Source: Sphingobacteriaceae bacterium GW460-11-11-14-LB5
GTDB lineage: Bacteria > Bacteroidota > Bacteroidia > Sphingobacteriales > Sphingobacteriaceae
Reading direction: 5' to 3'
DNA length: 64,000 bases
NCBI GenBank assembly: GCA_002151545.1
Contig: CP021237.1
Span: 3,100,001 to 3,164,000, forward strand
Position numbers and translations under genes: made by a program. The notes under the pieces were generated by a model that saw only the letters and a program-made list of their open reading frames with translations, did no database searches and was not told where the DNA came from. Shown here in pieces: positions 28,653-38,031 of this stretch (the stretch's first letter is position 1; each line of letters opens with the position of its first letter).

Positions 28653-28676
28653 AGAGCCGTTAAATTTAACGGCTCT
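28653..28676 (-). other. perfect 24-bp palindrome between the small lipoprotein and first GH89 genes
   Basis: AGAGCCGTTAAA is followed directly by its exact reverse complement TTTAACGGCTCT, then TTTT on the minus strand. It separates the transport and binding genes from the enzyme genes of PUL C. It is probably a partial terminator or RNA-processing site that keeps susCD mRNA more abundant than the downstream mRNA. Confidence 0.65.
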
Positions 28677-28694
28677 AATCATACAACTAACCCA

Positions 28695-29186
28695 CTAATT
28701 ATTTGAAAATGAAGTGACATTGATCGTCCACACCTTAACATCACCATTGGCTGCAGTTACCACATATTTCAGCGGCTTGGTGGCGTCGGTAGGGTCGCCG
28801 AGCGCAGGCGTTCCACCTGTAGGCGAAATGGTAGCCGCTGTAGAGAGGTTAACATTGAACCAAATCTTAGTCTGAACCACTTTAGCCTTCTCCGCCGCAG
28901 TAAAATCAACAGGACTTCCTGCTGCCGGAACACTAATAGCTACATTTATAATACCATTAACCTTATCTATATTACCCTGTACCACGGTTAATGTTCTATT
29001 TGTTACAATTGATTGTCCGTTCATATTTTTCGCACCACTTTCAAAGCGATACTCGGCATTAACCAAAGTAATTGCATTGCCATCAGCAAGTGGCAGTTCA
29101 GGTAAACCTTTCTTCAAACAAGAAGTGAATAACATTGCTATGATAATGCCCATAAATGGCATTCTAATTTTATTAATATTTTTCAT
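28695..29186 (-). CDS. small PUL lipoprotein, DUF5018-like (PUL C)
   Basis: This 163-residue lipoprotein has the lipobox LFTSC. It sits where a surface glycan-binding protein or SusE-like partner usually lies, directly after SusD (18 bp). The C-terminal half resembles the beta-sandwich repeat of DUF5018-type proteins, ending PLKYVVTAANGDVKVWTINV. It has no catalytic motifs. The likely job is to help bind the glycan at the surface, inferred only from its position and fold type. Confidence 0.75.
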   Translation of the reverse strand: MKNINKIRMPFMGIIIAMLFTSCLKKGLPELPLADGNAITLVNAEYRFESGAKNMNGQSIVTNRTLTVVQGNIDKVNGIINVAISVPAAGSPVDFTAAEKAKVVQTKIWFNVNLSTAATISPTGGTPALGDPTDATKPLKYVVTAANGDVKVWTINVTSFSNN

Positions 29187-29204
29187 CGTTATTTTCTTAT
29201 ATAT

Positions 29205-31097
29205 CTACCAACCAAAATTTTGCGGACCAAATTTTGGATTATTATCAATAAACCGTTGTGAAATAGGCATTAAATAGCGCCTGTTAGGATTGAATTTACG
29301 ATCGTTGTAACCATTTGCGAAAGGCCCGGTAACAATGGCAAATCCTTTACGATCTCTAGTGATGTCCATTACTCTTATTGGCTCGGTTAGTTCGGGTATC
29401 GTTCCTCCGCTAGCGATATTATTATTTGCATCACCGCCGTAACGTCCCCAACGCAGTAAGCTCCAGTAATAATCATTTTCTTCGGTTAGTTCTACCCTAC
29501 GTTCTCTTTTATAATCTTTCCAAACCTCTGATGAGGACGATGCCATCGAGGCAGGAATTTTACCATGAAATTCGCGTGTTTTATTTAAAAATATTTTAGC
29601 ATTAGCAAGATCACCTTTTAATAGGTAGGCTTCTGCCATATTTAAAAACACACGCCCTAATCGCATACATACATAATGATAATCTGTTTTAGAAACATTT
29701 AATAATGTTGGCGTTACATTGGTATAAACCCCTTTGCGCCAGTACATATTACTCAAACTTGCACCCCAGATACCGCCGTTAACAGAAATCCACCTACAGG
29801 CATTACCTTTTACAGCAGTAACTAAATTATCTCCATAAAACTTGGTCGAGTCGCTAACGATTGAACTGGCCCATCTTGCATCGCGGTTTCTATTGGTTAA
29901 AGACCATACAGTTTCTGTACTTCCAGATTTAATTCTGCCTTGTTTTACAATTGTTTCCTCGGCCAATTTAGGAATAACATTATCTTTTAATCCTATCTTT
30001 TGATAAGGAATGGTAACAGAAGCGCTTTCATCAACTGCAGCCTTATATTGTGAAGTTTGATGCCAAGGCAAAGCTTTTGTAGGATCGGCATCGTCTTTAA
30101 CTAAGTACTCATCAGTTAAGTTTTCACAAGGAAAGTTACCAGGCCAGCAATTGAACAAATCTGGAATGAGATACGCTGGGTAACCTTCCATCGGAACCAA
30201 TTTATCAGGTTTAAGATTTCCAACCATAAATTGCATTGGTGTATCCTGTACGGTTGTATTAATGGCTTTCTTATAAATGGCCAATATAATTTCAGGAGAA
30301 ACATTTTTAGTTTCATTAAACATGCCTCCATAATCTGCTTCTAGTGAATATCCTCCATTATTGATTACCAAATTTGCATTATCTATAACTTTTTGCAATA
30401 AAGGATCGCTCGCCGATACGTTTGCAGCATTGGGATAATTTTGGTAAGCTATGGCTTGTAAACAGATTTCTGTTAAAAATGAAGCGGCAACATATTTATT
30501 TGTTCTACCTGCCACTTTTATAGTTGGCAGATCGGCAACCGCGTCTTCTAAGTCTTTAATAATTAACTTATAAGATTCAGCAGGATTTGCTGTGCTTGGT
30601 AATTTTAATTCATCATCAGGGGTAAGCACTCTATCGATCCAGACTATACGTCCGGTGCTGCGAGCAATGCTGTAATAAGATAAAGCCCTTAAAAATTTAG
30701 CTTCTGCAATCATTGTTTTTTTATCGGCATCTGCAATGCCAGCAGATTCCTGAACTTTTTTCATAATCAGGTTGCAACGGCGAACGTTAGCCCAATTGTT
30801 AAATCCATAATCACTGTTATTGGTTAAGGTTTCACTAAATACTGGGTAAGCATCGCCGGCAATTCCATCCTGACCTAAAATATTTGATGTGCGGGCATCA
30901 ACGCCAGGACCACTGGCAAACGAATTTGTAATTGCATCGTAAGTGCTGAACACAAATGTTTCAGCATTTGATTTACTACTCCAAACAACATCTTCACTAA
31001 TTCTATCGTATGGTTCCGTTTCCAAAACTTTTTTACACGCATTTAGTCCCAATAAGCAAACAAATAAGCCTAAAGAAGATATGATATATTTTTTCAT
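29205..31097 (-). CDS. SusD/RagB-family glycan-binding lipoprotein (PUL C)
   Basis: This is the surface glycan-binding partner of the PUL C SusC. The lipobox is LLGLNAC, and the mature start KKVLETEPYDRISEDVVW is typical. The TPR-like AEAKFLRALSYYSIAR follows, and the C-terminus has YKRERRVELTEENDYYWSLLRW with the closing NRRYLMPIS. The ATG at 31097 is chosen because the signal peptide begins there; an earlier start at 31172 would overlap SusC. The product is about 630 residues. It begins 23 bp after SusC ends. Confidence 0.94.
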   Translation of the reverse strand: MKKYIISSLGLFVCLLGLNACKKVLETEPYDRISEDVVWSSKSNAETFVFSTYDAITNSFASGPGVDARTSNILGQDGIAGDAYPVFSETLTNNSDYGFNNWANVRRCNLIMKKVQESAGIADADKKTMIAEAKFLRALSYYSIARSTGRIVWIDRVLTPDDELKLPSTANPAESYKLIIKDLEDAVADLPTIKVAGRTNKYVAASFLTEICLQAIAYQNYPNAANVSASDPLLQKVIDNANLVINNGGYSLEADYGGMFNETKNVSPEIILAIYKKAINTTVQDTPMQFMVGNLKPDKLVPMEGYPAYLIPDLFNCWPGNFPCENLTDEYLVKDDADPTKALPWHQTSQYKAAVDESASVTIPYQKIGLKDNVIPKLAEETIVKQGRIKSGSTETVWSLTNRNRDARWASSIVSDSTKFYGDNLVTAVKGNACRWISVNGGIWGASLSNMYWRKGVYTNVTPTLLNVSKTDYHYVCMRLGRVFLNMAEAYLLKGDLANAKIFLNKTREFHGKIPASMASSSSEVWKDYKRERRVELTEENDYYWSLLRWGRYGGDANNNIASGGTIPELTEPIRVMDITRDRKGFAIVTGPFANGYNDRKFNPNRRYLMPISQRFIDNNPKFGPQNFGW

Positions 31098-31119
31098 TTT
31101 TTTAAACTTTAGTTGTGAA

Positions 31120-34100
31120 TTAAAAACCAGCTGAAACACCAAGGGCAAATGTTCTTTGTACAGGATAGCCATAGTTGTTGGGATCAGATTCAGGATCGAT
31201 AAAATAATCCTGGCTTTTAGATGATGTTAATAGGTTAGTACCGGAAACAAACAGGCGTAGTTGCTGGAATTTTGATTTCTTTAATAGTGAATGTTTAAAA
31301 TCATAGCCTAGCTGCACATATTTTAAACGCAAGTATTTGGATTGAATCAGCCAAAAATCACTTCTTGCGAAATTATTTCCTCCGTTAACACTTGATGTTG
31401 ATACAGCACGAGGAAACAAGGCATCCTGATTATCAGTACGCCAATAATCTTGCTGAAACTGATAAGTAAGCAATGAAACAGGATTTGCACCTTGTACTAC
31501 ATCTCCAATATACCTGTCCCTGTTCCCCGAGCCTTGCATGACTGCACTAAAGCTAAATCCCTTATAACCAAGATCAACTGTAAGGCCAAAATTTATTCTT
31601 GGGAAAGTATTGTTGCCAATCCTAACCCTGTCATTATCATCAATTTTTCCATCTCCATTCAAATCCTGATACCTTAAATCACCAGCTACAACATCAGTTG
31701 AAGAAACTCTTCTGGCACCGTTCAGCAATTCACGATTGGTAGTATAAAACCCATTATTGATCAATCCCAAAATTGGCCGGCCACTATCGTCCACTAAAAA
31801 GCGTGTTTCTTGACCTGATACACGCGTAAAAGGGTTTCGGAGTGTAGCGTCATCATCCAATGTAGATCTTTCATTTAGAGTATTAAAATAAGTAAAATTC
31901 AATCCTACCTTATAAGTGAGTTCACTCACTTTTGAATTCCAATTTACATTAAATTCTACACCTTCTTTTCTGATTGCCCCAGCGGTGAAATTGATTGGCG
32001 GCAACCCGATACCTAGCGTTTCGGCAAATTGAGGATCGGAGGTAACAAAACCAGTAGTTCTAGTGTAAAAATAATCAACTGATGTATTTAAACGGTTGTT
32101 TAGTGATGCCATATCAATACCAATGTTTCGGCTTTTAATGGTTTGCCAAGAATAATTAATACTTGGCAATGCACTTGGCTCTGATGTACCTTGAACTGGT
32201 TTACCATCCATAACATAGCCTATCGAAGCCACTCTGTATCCGGCTACGTAAAGAAACCTTCCAATATTATCCGAATTCCCTGTCTTACCGTAAGATCCCC
32301 TCAATTTCAAATAATCTAAAATATGCTTCTCTTTCAAACCTTTCATAAAGGTTTCGTCAGAGAGCATGTAACTGCCCGATAAGGCATAAAATGTTCCCCA
32401 TTGCTTTCCAGGGACAAATAAATCGCTACCATCTCTTCTGAGCGATGCTTCTAAAGAATATCTATTTTTAAAGCTGTAAGAAATACGTCCAATGTATGCT
32501 GCTCTTGCACTTTCCGCTTCGCCGGTAATTAAGTTATTACTTCCATCAAAAATATTTATGGTCTGATTTTCCGTAGGACCCGCTATAAACTGATCACTTA
32601 TAAGTTGATAACCTACCCTGCTCACATTTAAGCCTGATGTTTTGAATTGTTGTTGTTCGTAAACCCCGGTAAAATCAATGCTGTGATCGCCAAATGTTTT
32701 GTTATATGTAATGTATCCTTGCAAAGTAAGTGTATTTCCAGAGCTGCTTGAGCCGGTTAAAGTTGGTGCAGGCCCCGGAATTGCAGTCTTGCTACCGTTG
32801 GCGTAACTTGGCGCAAAATAATTCCAAATTTTACCTTCAGAATTAATCGTATTATAGTTGCCGTTTAATTTAAATTTTAAGCCTTCTAAGAAATGTGCAC
32901 TATATTCTAAACTTAAATTGCCGTTAAAAACCCTGCTCGATCTTCTATTATAACCAGATTTTGGATCCAGTTCTACCACTGGGTTATCTGGGGTATTGAT
33001 AGATGGTAGTCCAAACTCATTGTATGCCTGAAACGTTGGTTGCTTATTTTGGATATGACTATACAGATTAGAAAAACTAACACTAGGCTGCGAGTTAGAC
33101 TCAACGTATCCATCAAAGGCGGTAACAACTTTTAAATTAGCCTTTTCTAAATCACTCGAAGTGTTTAGCCTATAAGTAGCCCGTCTGTTATAGTTTTTAT
33201 CGGTTTTTAAAATTGTTCCCTGGTCGTAATACGATAATCCTCCATAATAGGTTAACAATTTTGTACCTGAAGATATAGATAGGTCATGCCTCATTTCTGG
33301 CGCAAAATTTTTCATGGTTAATGCCCTCCAATCCGTATTAGGGAAGTTTAGCGGATCAGAACCTGTGCGGTATTTTTCCAAATCGGCTGGAGAGGTATAA
33401 GGGCTTTTACCTTCTGCAGCATACAACGTATTAATGGCACTCCTTTGATCGTAAGAGCTTAATTTATTTGGGAAAAGTGTAGGTTGAGAAAATACCTGAT
33501 TAAATGCATAGTTAATATTCACGGTACCTTCTTTTCCTTTTTTGGTCGTTACCAAAATAACACCATTAGCAGCCGAAACGCCATATAGTGCAGTTGCAGC
33601 AGCATCTTTCAGTATCGAATAAGTTTCAATATCATTCGGATTTATATTGGCAAAATCATTTGCAGATCTGATCACATTATCGATGACGAAAAGCGGCGTA
33701 CCTCCCCCTCTGATGGAAATGGTGCTTTTTGTACCTGGCGAACCACTATTAGTTGTCACAATTACACCTTGAGCTCTCCCAGCTATGGCATCATTTATTG
33801 AAGCTACAGGTATAGATGCTACAGCATTCATATCTAGTGTACTAATCGCACTCGTCGTTTTTCTTTTAGTCGTTGTACCATAAGCCTGAATTACGACTTC
33901 ATCAAGATTATTGTTAGCGGGCTTTAACTGGACATTTATAAGAGATTCAGATGCTGGCACCTCAACAGATATATATCCAATAGCGGAGAAAACCAGTATG
34001 GCATTTTCAGGCACTTTTAAACTAAACCTTCCTTCTCCGTCGGTTGATACAGCAAGCCCCTTAACACCTTTTACTGCCACTGTAACACCCGGTAATCCAG

Positions 34101-34518
34101 TATTAGTTTCGTCTTTAACCACACCCCTTATGATAAGATCTTGATTAAACTTATCAGATGCCAGGATGGTGATCAAATTATTTTCCCTAACGTTAAAATT
34201 TAATGCAGTTCCTGATAAGAGTGATTGCATTACTTCTTCTAATGGAGCCTGGCTAGTTTTAATACTGACCAATTTATTAAATGGCCCTTCGGTTGGACTG
34301 TACACGAAACGGTATCCGCTTTGTTTTTCGATGATCTGCAGGGCTTTTTCGAGCTTGACATTTTTGAGGTCAAGAGAAAGCTTTTCTTGCGAAAAAACCT
34401 TGGCAGAAACATTTAAACAGGTAATAAAGATAATAAAAATGGCAATCTTCATTTGAATAATGAATTTGGATAGCAGCCTGAGCCATGGCGAGGCTTGACT
34501 AATGTAAATTTTAATCAT
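31120..34518 (-). CDS. SusC/RagA-family TonB-dependent receptor with STN domain (PUL C)
   Basis: This 1132-residue outer membrane transporter has the same order as the other two in this window: signal region, STN domain (about residues 50-120, LEKALQIIEKQSGYRFVYSP), carboxypeptidase-like domain (NTGLPGVTVAVKG), plug with ILKDAAATALYGVSAANG, and barrel ending FALGVSAGF. The STN domain points to regulation through the FecR gene upstream, 152 bp away with a hairpin between. ATGs at residues 1 and 23 are possible starts; the second directly precedes the hydrophobic segment MKIAIFIIFITCLNVSA. Confidence 0.95.
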   Translation of the reverse strand: MIKIYISQASPWLRLLSKFIIQMKIAIFIIFITCLNVSAKVFSQEKLSLDLKNVKLEKALQIIEKQSGYRFVYSPTEGPFNKLVSIKTSQAPLEEVMQSLLSGTALNFNVRENNLITILASDKFNQDLIIRGVVKDETNTGLPGVTVAVKGVKGLAVSTDGEGRFSLKVPENAILVFSAIGYISVEVPASESLINVQLKPANNNLDEVVIQAYGTTTKRKTTSAISTLDMNAVASIPVASINDAIAGRAQGVIVTTNSGSPGTKSTISIRGGGTPLFVIDNVIRSANDFANINPNDIETYSILKDAAATALYGVSAANGVILVTTKKGKEGTVNINYAFNQVFSQPTLFPNKLSSYDQRSAINTLYAAEGKSPYTSPADLEKYRTGSDPLNFPNTDWRALTMKNFAPEMRHDLSISSGTKLLTYYGGLSYYDQGTILKTDKNYNRRATYRLNTSSDLEKANLKVVTAFDGYVESNSQPSVSFSNLYSHIQNKQPTFQAYNEFGLPSINTPDNPVVELDPKSGYNRRSSRVFNGNLSLEYSAHFLEGLKFKLNGNYNTINSEGKIWNYFAPSYANGSKTAIPGPAPTLTGSSSSGNTLTLQGYITYNKTFGDHSIDFTGVYEQQQFKTSGLNVSRVGYQLISDQFIAGPTENQTINIFDGSNNLITGEAESARAAYIGRISYSFKNRYSLEASLRRDGSDLFVPGKQWGTFYALSGSYMLSDETFMKGLKEKHILDYLKLRGSYGKTGNSDNIGRFLYVAGYRVASIGYVMDGKPVQGTSEPSALPSINYSWQTIKSRNIGIDMASLNNRLNTSVDYFYTRTTGFVTSDPQFAETLGIGLPPINFTAGAIRKEGVEFNVNWNSKVSELTYKVGLNFTYFNTLNERSTLDDDATLRNPFTRVSGQETRFLVDDSGRPILGLINNGFYTTNRELLNGARRVSSTDVVAGDLRYQDLNGDGKIDDNDRVRIGNNTFPRINFGLTVDLGYKGFSFSAVMQGSGNRDRYIGDVVQGANPVSLLTYQFQQDYWRTDNQDALFPRAVSTSSVNGGNNFARSDFWLIQSKYLRLKYVQLGYDFKHSLLKKSKFQQLRLFVSGTNLLTSSKSQDYFIDPESDPNNYGYPVQRTFALGVSAGF

Positions 34519-34603
34519 ATTTTTGTTTTTTGGTTGGTTTATTTGAGGCTGCGCATTTTGTGTAATGAAGCCTCAGATTAAAAAGAAGATCAAAAAAATT
34601 ATT

Positions 34604-34632
34604 GAAGGGGAATTGTTGCAGCAATCCCCTTC
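34604..34632. terminator. hairpin between fecR and susC of PUL C
   Basis: The arms GAAGGGGAATTG and CAATCCCCTTC form a strong stem. T-runs follow on the plus strand (TTTTTTC) and, a few bases on, also on the minus strand. In the transcribed (minus) direction it could lower read-through from the regulatory genes into susC, so that susC depends on its own promoter. Confidence 0.6.
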
Positions 34633-34670
34633 TTTTTTCTTTTGATACAGGTTTATTTTGGTTAGTTTGT

Positions 34671-35723
34671 TTATTTGGTTATCGTAATCAGCTCTCCTTT
34701 CTTTTTGAATTTAAAATGTTTTACCTCCTGCATTTTCTGCAATACCGTTAAAATATCTTCGTTTTTGAAATTTGCCGTATAAACGTAGGCAGCTACTTCT
34801 TTATCCTCAAACTCTATAGTGACATTAAACCAACGCTCAAGCCGCTCTTTGATCTCCTCAAAATTGTTGTTTAAAAAAACGATATTATTATGTGTCCAGG
34901 CCGATTCCACGACCTCTTTGTTCACCATCGTAAGATTATTGACTTCAATTTTAGGCAACTTATCGTCTGCACTCCCAAGCGATGGCCTCAGATTCAATTG
35001 ATCTTTTACAAAATGATAGGTGATTTTTTGCCCGGCCTTAAGAATAATGGTGTTTTTATTCAATCCGTTATTATCTTCTAATTTAATAGAGCCCCGAACT
35101 AAGGTTGCCGCCGATTCGTTTTCGTTGTTATAACTTTTAACATTAAAAGCGGTACCCAATACCGTGATCTTAAAATCCTTGGTACGCACGTAGAAAGGTT
35201 TCTGTGCATTGTGTTTTACATCAAAATAAGCTTCTCCGGTTAATCTAACGTTTCGATCTTTTTGATTAAAATTTTCTCCCAGCTCGATTTTGCTATCACC
35301 ATTAAGATATACCGAGGTACCGTCAGGTAATACGATTTTTTTCTTCTCCCCTTTTTTCGCTACAAAGTTTTCAGCGTATAGTGATACTTCAGCTCGCCTG
35401 GTATAATTAAAATAGATGAGCCCTAAAAATAAAACAACAAAAATGGAAGCAGCAATGCCGTAATGTATTGTCTTAAATCTCCTGATTTTTACTACGGGCG
35501 ATATCATGCTGGTCAGGTAATCCACCTGTTGATCAACAGGTTTTAAATTACCGCTTAATACCCCATATAATTTTTTGGCAGCATCAACTGTTTTATGCTT
35601 TTCAGGATTTTTGGCAATCCAATCTTCCCAAAAAAGAACGCATTTTTTGCTGCTACCCTCGCAATATTGCTTAAAGGTATCATCCATTAAAAAATCTTCC
35701 GGGTATTTATATTCGTCAATCAT
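34671..35723 (-). CDS. FecR-family anti-sigma factor (PUL C)
   Basis: This 350-residue regulator has its cytoplasmic N-terminal part at about 1-85 (FLMDDTFKQYCEGSS), a membrane helix at about 87-107 (IHYGIAASIFVVLFLGLIYF), and the periplasmic FecR core with VLPDGTSVYLNGDS, TGEAYFDVKHN and VLGTAFNVKSY. The DUF4974-like end is FKKKGELITITK. It is less similar to the two other FecR proteins here than they are to each other, in line with a different partner receptor. Sigma lies upstream (106 bp) and SusC downstream. Confidence 0.92.
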   Translation of the reverse strand: MIDEYKYPEDFLMDDTFKQYCEGSSKKCVLFWEDWIAKNPEKHKTVDAAKKLYGVLSGNLKPVDQQVDYLTSMISPVVKIRRFKTIHYGIAASIFVVLFLGLIYFNYTRRAEVSLYAENFVAKKGEKKKIVLPDGTSVYLNGDSKIELGENFNQKDRNVRLTGEAYFDVKHNAQKPFYVRTKDFKITVLGTAFNVKSYNNENESAATLVRGSIKLEDNNGLNKNTIILKAGQKITYHFVKDQLNLRPSLGSADDKLPKIEVNNLTMVNKEVVESAWTHNNIVFLNNNFEEIKERLERWFNVTIEFEDKEVAAYVYTANFKNEDILTVLQKMQEVKHFKFKKKGELITITK

Positions 35724-35829
35724 TACAGCGCTTTTAATACCAGTGCGCAGAATGTTAAACTTTTACCAAGTTTTTTTCGCTTTTTTTTTAATTTATTTTA
35801 AAACAGCTTTAAAATACAATTACAAACAG

Positions 35830-36408
35830 CTAAAATTTAAGGTGAGTACGGAGGAATTTGAGGGCGGTATAAATGGTGTTATAAGCCGTTCTAACGGTTA
35901 ATTGGCTTCTTTTAGCCACATCTTCATAACTCAAACCATCGTAAAAGCGCAACTGAATCAATTTTCGTTGCTGAGGGGTCAGTTTTTCTAAAGCCGCAAG
36001 TAAACTGGCTTTAACCAGCTCATCAGATTGTATTTTTACAATCAGTTCTTCGTAAGGCATCTCTAATAGATCTTCGTCCTCTCTAACGATAATTGAAATG
36101 GCCTTATTTAACCGCTGTTCGTGAGCGATTTTCTTTAAAATCTTCCTTTTCAGAATGGTACGCAGATAAGATTCAACCTGTTCCACCCTGGGAAGTGCAT
36201 CATGTTTCTCCCACAGTTCGAGAAAAACCTGGTTTAAAGTATCAGTAACTACTTCAGCATCGTTACAAACGCGTAAACCAAATCCAGCTAAACTCCGGTA
36301 AAGACTTTTATACAAGTTAAGGAAAGCATCTTTTTCACCTAAACACATGGCCTCCCACCACAAACTATGCAGAGAAATGTCCTCACCCAGAATATTCTTT
36401 TTGTCCAT
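35830..36408 (-). CDS. ECF sigma factor, FecI-like (PUL C)
   Basis: This 192-residue sigma factor has region 2 at about residues 28-70 (AFLNLYKSLYRSLAGFGLRV, TDTLNQVFLELWEKHD) and region 4 at about 140-188 (LTPQQRKLIQLRFYDGLSYE, DVAKRSQLTVRTAYNTIYTA). It is the first gene of the PUL C regulatory unit. A TACTTTTG box, similar to the Bacteroidota -7 element, lies about 67 bp upstream (minus-strand copy of 36475-36482), but a matching TTG element at the right distance is missing. Confidence 0.92.
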   Translation of the reverse strand: MDKKNILGEDISLHSLWWEAMCLGEKDAFLNLYKSLYRSLAGFGLRVCNDAEVVTDTLNQVFLELWEKHDALPRVEQVESYLRTILKRKILKKIAHEQRLNKAISIIVREDEDLLEMPYEELIVKIQSDELVKASLLAALEKLTPQQRKLIQLRFYDGLSYEDVAKRSQLTVRTAYNTIYTALKFLRTHLKF

Positions 36409-36634
36409 GTTAGTGGCACGCTTTGTTTGGTTATGATCTACTTATATAAATGGGGTTCCTTTATAAGTATTTTTCAAAAGTAACATTTAGGTTGCATATT
36501 TTATGTTCATAAATACTAAACAATAGGATATATTCTTTTCACCTTTCCTTGAAAACCCTAAAAACCAAGGGTTCACAAAGGATTTTTTCCACTAAGAAAG
36601 CTTCTATTTTAATTGGAAGATTGTCGTTTAATTA

Positions 36635-36678
36635 AAAAAACACCCACTGCCCATAAAAAATGGCAGCGGGTGTTTTTT
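36635..36678 (-). terminator. strong intrinsic terminator ending the peptide-export cluster
   Basis: The arms around CACCCACTGCC and GGCAGCGGGTG have A and T runs on both sides, so it can stop transcription in both directions. It lies 42 bp after the HlyD stop codon and separates that operon from the PUL C sigma gene. Its loop and arms closely match the hairpin at 47142-47179. Confidence 0.88.
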
Positions 36679-36719
36679 AATAGGGATGTAAATTTCAATA
36701 AATTTTTTATGATTTATAT

Positions 36720-38006
36720 TTACTTGTCAAAAATCTTATTCAGGTTTCGCATAAACCGCTGCAATAAAGAGCTTTCTTTTGTTACGATTTCAACATCTGC
36801 AACCATTCCAGGTTTAAGTATAATGGTATGTTCGGCATCTTTTTTTTCAAATTGCTGGAAATCTATTTTAGCAAGGAACACACTGTCTTTCAATGCAAAA
36901 TCTGTAATATAACTTACCTTTCCATTAATCACACCAAATTCTTCAAAAGGGTAACTACGCAATTTAATCAGACTCCGTTGCCCTATCCTCACCTTGCCCA
37001 TATTATATTGCGGAATCTGGACCTCACCAAAAAAATTACTATTACCAGGATTGATCATAAAGAGTGGCTGGTTCATTATTACATTCTGATTTTCCTGCAA
37101 AATACCTACATAACTTACGTGGCCTTTTGACGTTGAAGAAACAACATATTTCAATAACCAGCCTTCCGTGTCGCTAATAATACTATTCAACGCTTGAACG
37201 AATTTTGCCTGTTGTTCCCGTATGGTGTTCTCTAAAGTAGCCAATTCCTTTTGCTTATTAAGGTAGCTACTGTTGTTGTTGAGCAGTGCCGTAGCTGTTT
37301 GCTGCAGTGGATATTTACCAGAAAGATATTTATTTTCCTGCTGTTTAAATTCGCTGTTAGAAATCACTTCTTTACTTTTAAGCTTTTTATAAGCTTCGTA
37401 TTCTTCAGCTATATTTGCGTATTCTTTTTCCTGTACCTGTTTCTGTTGCAAAATCTGCTGTTCTAATTTCCGTATTTCACCAATATCTCTTTGTAAGTAA
37501 GCTTTTTGGGCAAGATAGAAACCGCCAGATTGTGTATTTGCAAACTGGATATATTCTTGATAAAAAGACTGGTAACTGTTTTGTAATTCTCCTAAATTAA
37601 GACCTTTGGTCTCGAAATTCACCTTATTGATGGGTTTTCCAGTGTTTACTAATTCCCTTAAAGCTTTTAATTTTGTTGCAAAAATAAGTACATCTTCATG
37701 CCTGGCTGTACTTTCTATAAAGGCAAGTGGCTCACCACTGTTAACCATTATATTCTCTTTCACCAAAATTTTAACCAGTTTGCCTTGCTGATGCGCAATT
37801 ACTTCTTTAGGCGCATTTAATGAATTTATCTTTAAAGAAGTTTTAATAATGTCAGGATAACGGATAAGTGCAGACATCAAAACAATTGAAAGCAAAACCA
37901 GAAATATCAAAGTAATTCCACGTCTTAATATCCATGAGGGCACCGCAGTAATAATTTCACTTACTTCCTCGCTATGTACGGTTACTATTTCTCTATATGA
38001 TGGCAT
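36720..38006 (-). CDS. HlyD-family membrane fusion protein of a peptide exporter
   Basis: This periplasmic adaptor bridges the inner membrane ABC exporter to an outer membrane channel. A single N-terminal membrane helix (LIFLVLLSIVLMSALIRYP) is followed by a split biotinyl-lipoyl domain (VIAHQQGKLVKILVKENIMV), a long coiled-coil hairpin between about residues 130 and 280 rich in Gln, Glu and Lys, and the closing beta-barrel (RIGQRSLIKLRSYPFEEFG). The ATG at 38006 (428 residues) is preferred to a GTG at 38039, which would overlap the exporter gene. It starts 25 bp after the C39 ABC gene. No TolC-type gene is near. Confidence 0.92.
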   Translation of the reverse strand: MPSYREIVTVHSEEVSEIITAVPSWILRRGITLIFLVLLSIVLMSALIRYPDIIKTSLKINSLNAPKEVIAHQQGKLVKILVKENIMVNSGEPLAFIESTARHEDVLIFATKLKALRELVNTGKPINKVNFETKGLNLGELQNSYQSFYQEYIQFANTQSGGFYLAQKAYLQRDIGEIRKLEQQILQQKQVQEKEYANIAEEYEAYKKLKSKEVISNSEFKQQENKYLSGKYPLQQTATALLNNNSSYLNKQKELATLENTIREQQAKFVQALNSIISDTEGWLLKYVVSSTSKGHVSYVGILQENQNVIMNQPLFMINPGNSNFFGEVQIPQYNMGKVRIGQRSLIKLRSYPFEEFGVINGKVSYITDFALKDSVFLAKIDFQQFEKKDAEHTIILKPGMVADVEIVTKESSLLQRFMRNLNKIFDK

Positions 38007-38031
38007 ATTTATTTCAATTTTAGTCTTTCGC

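Noticed and set aside
36635..36678. Terminator hairpins flanking the peptide cluster as mobile element ends
   Set aside because: They work plainly as terminators after genes, lie in the same orientation, and show no target duplication or transposase; kept only as a modest finding.
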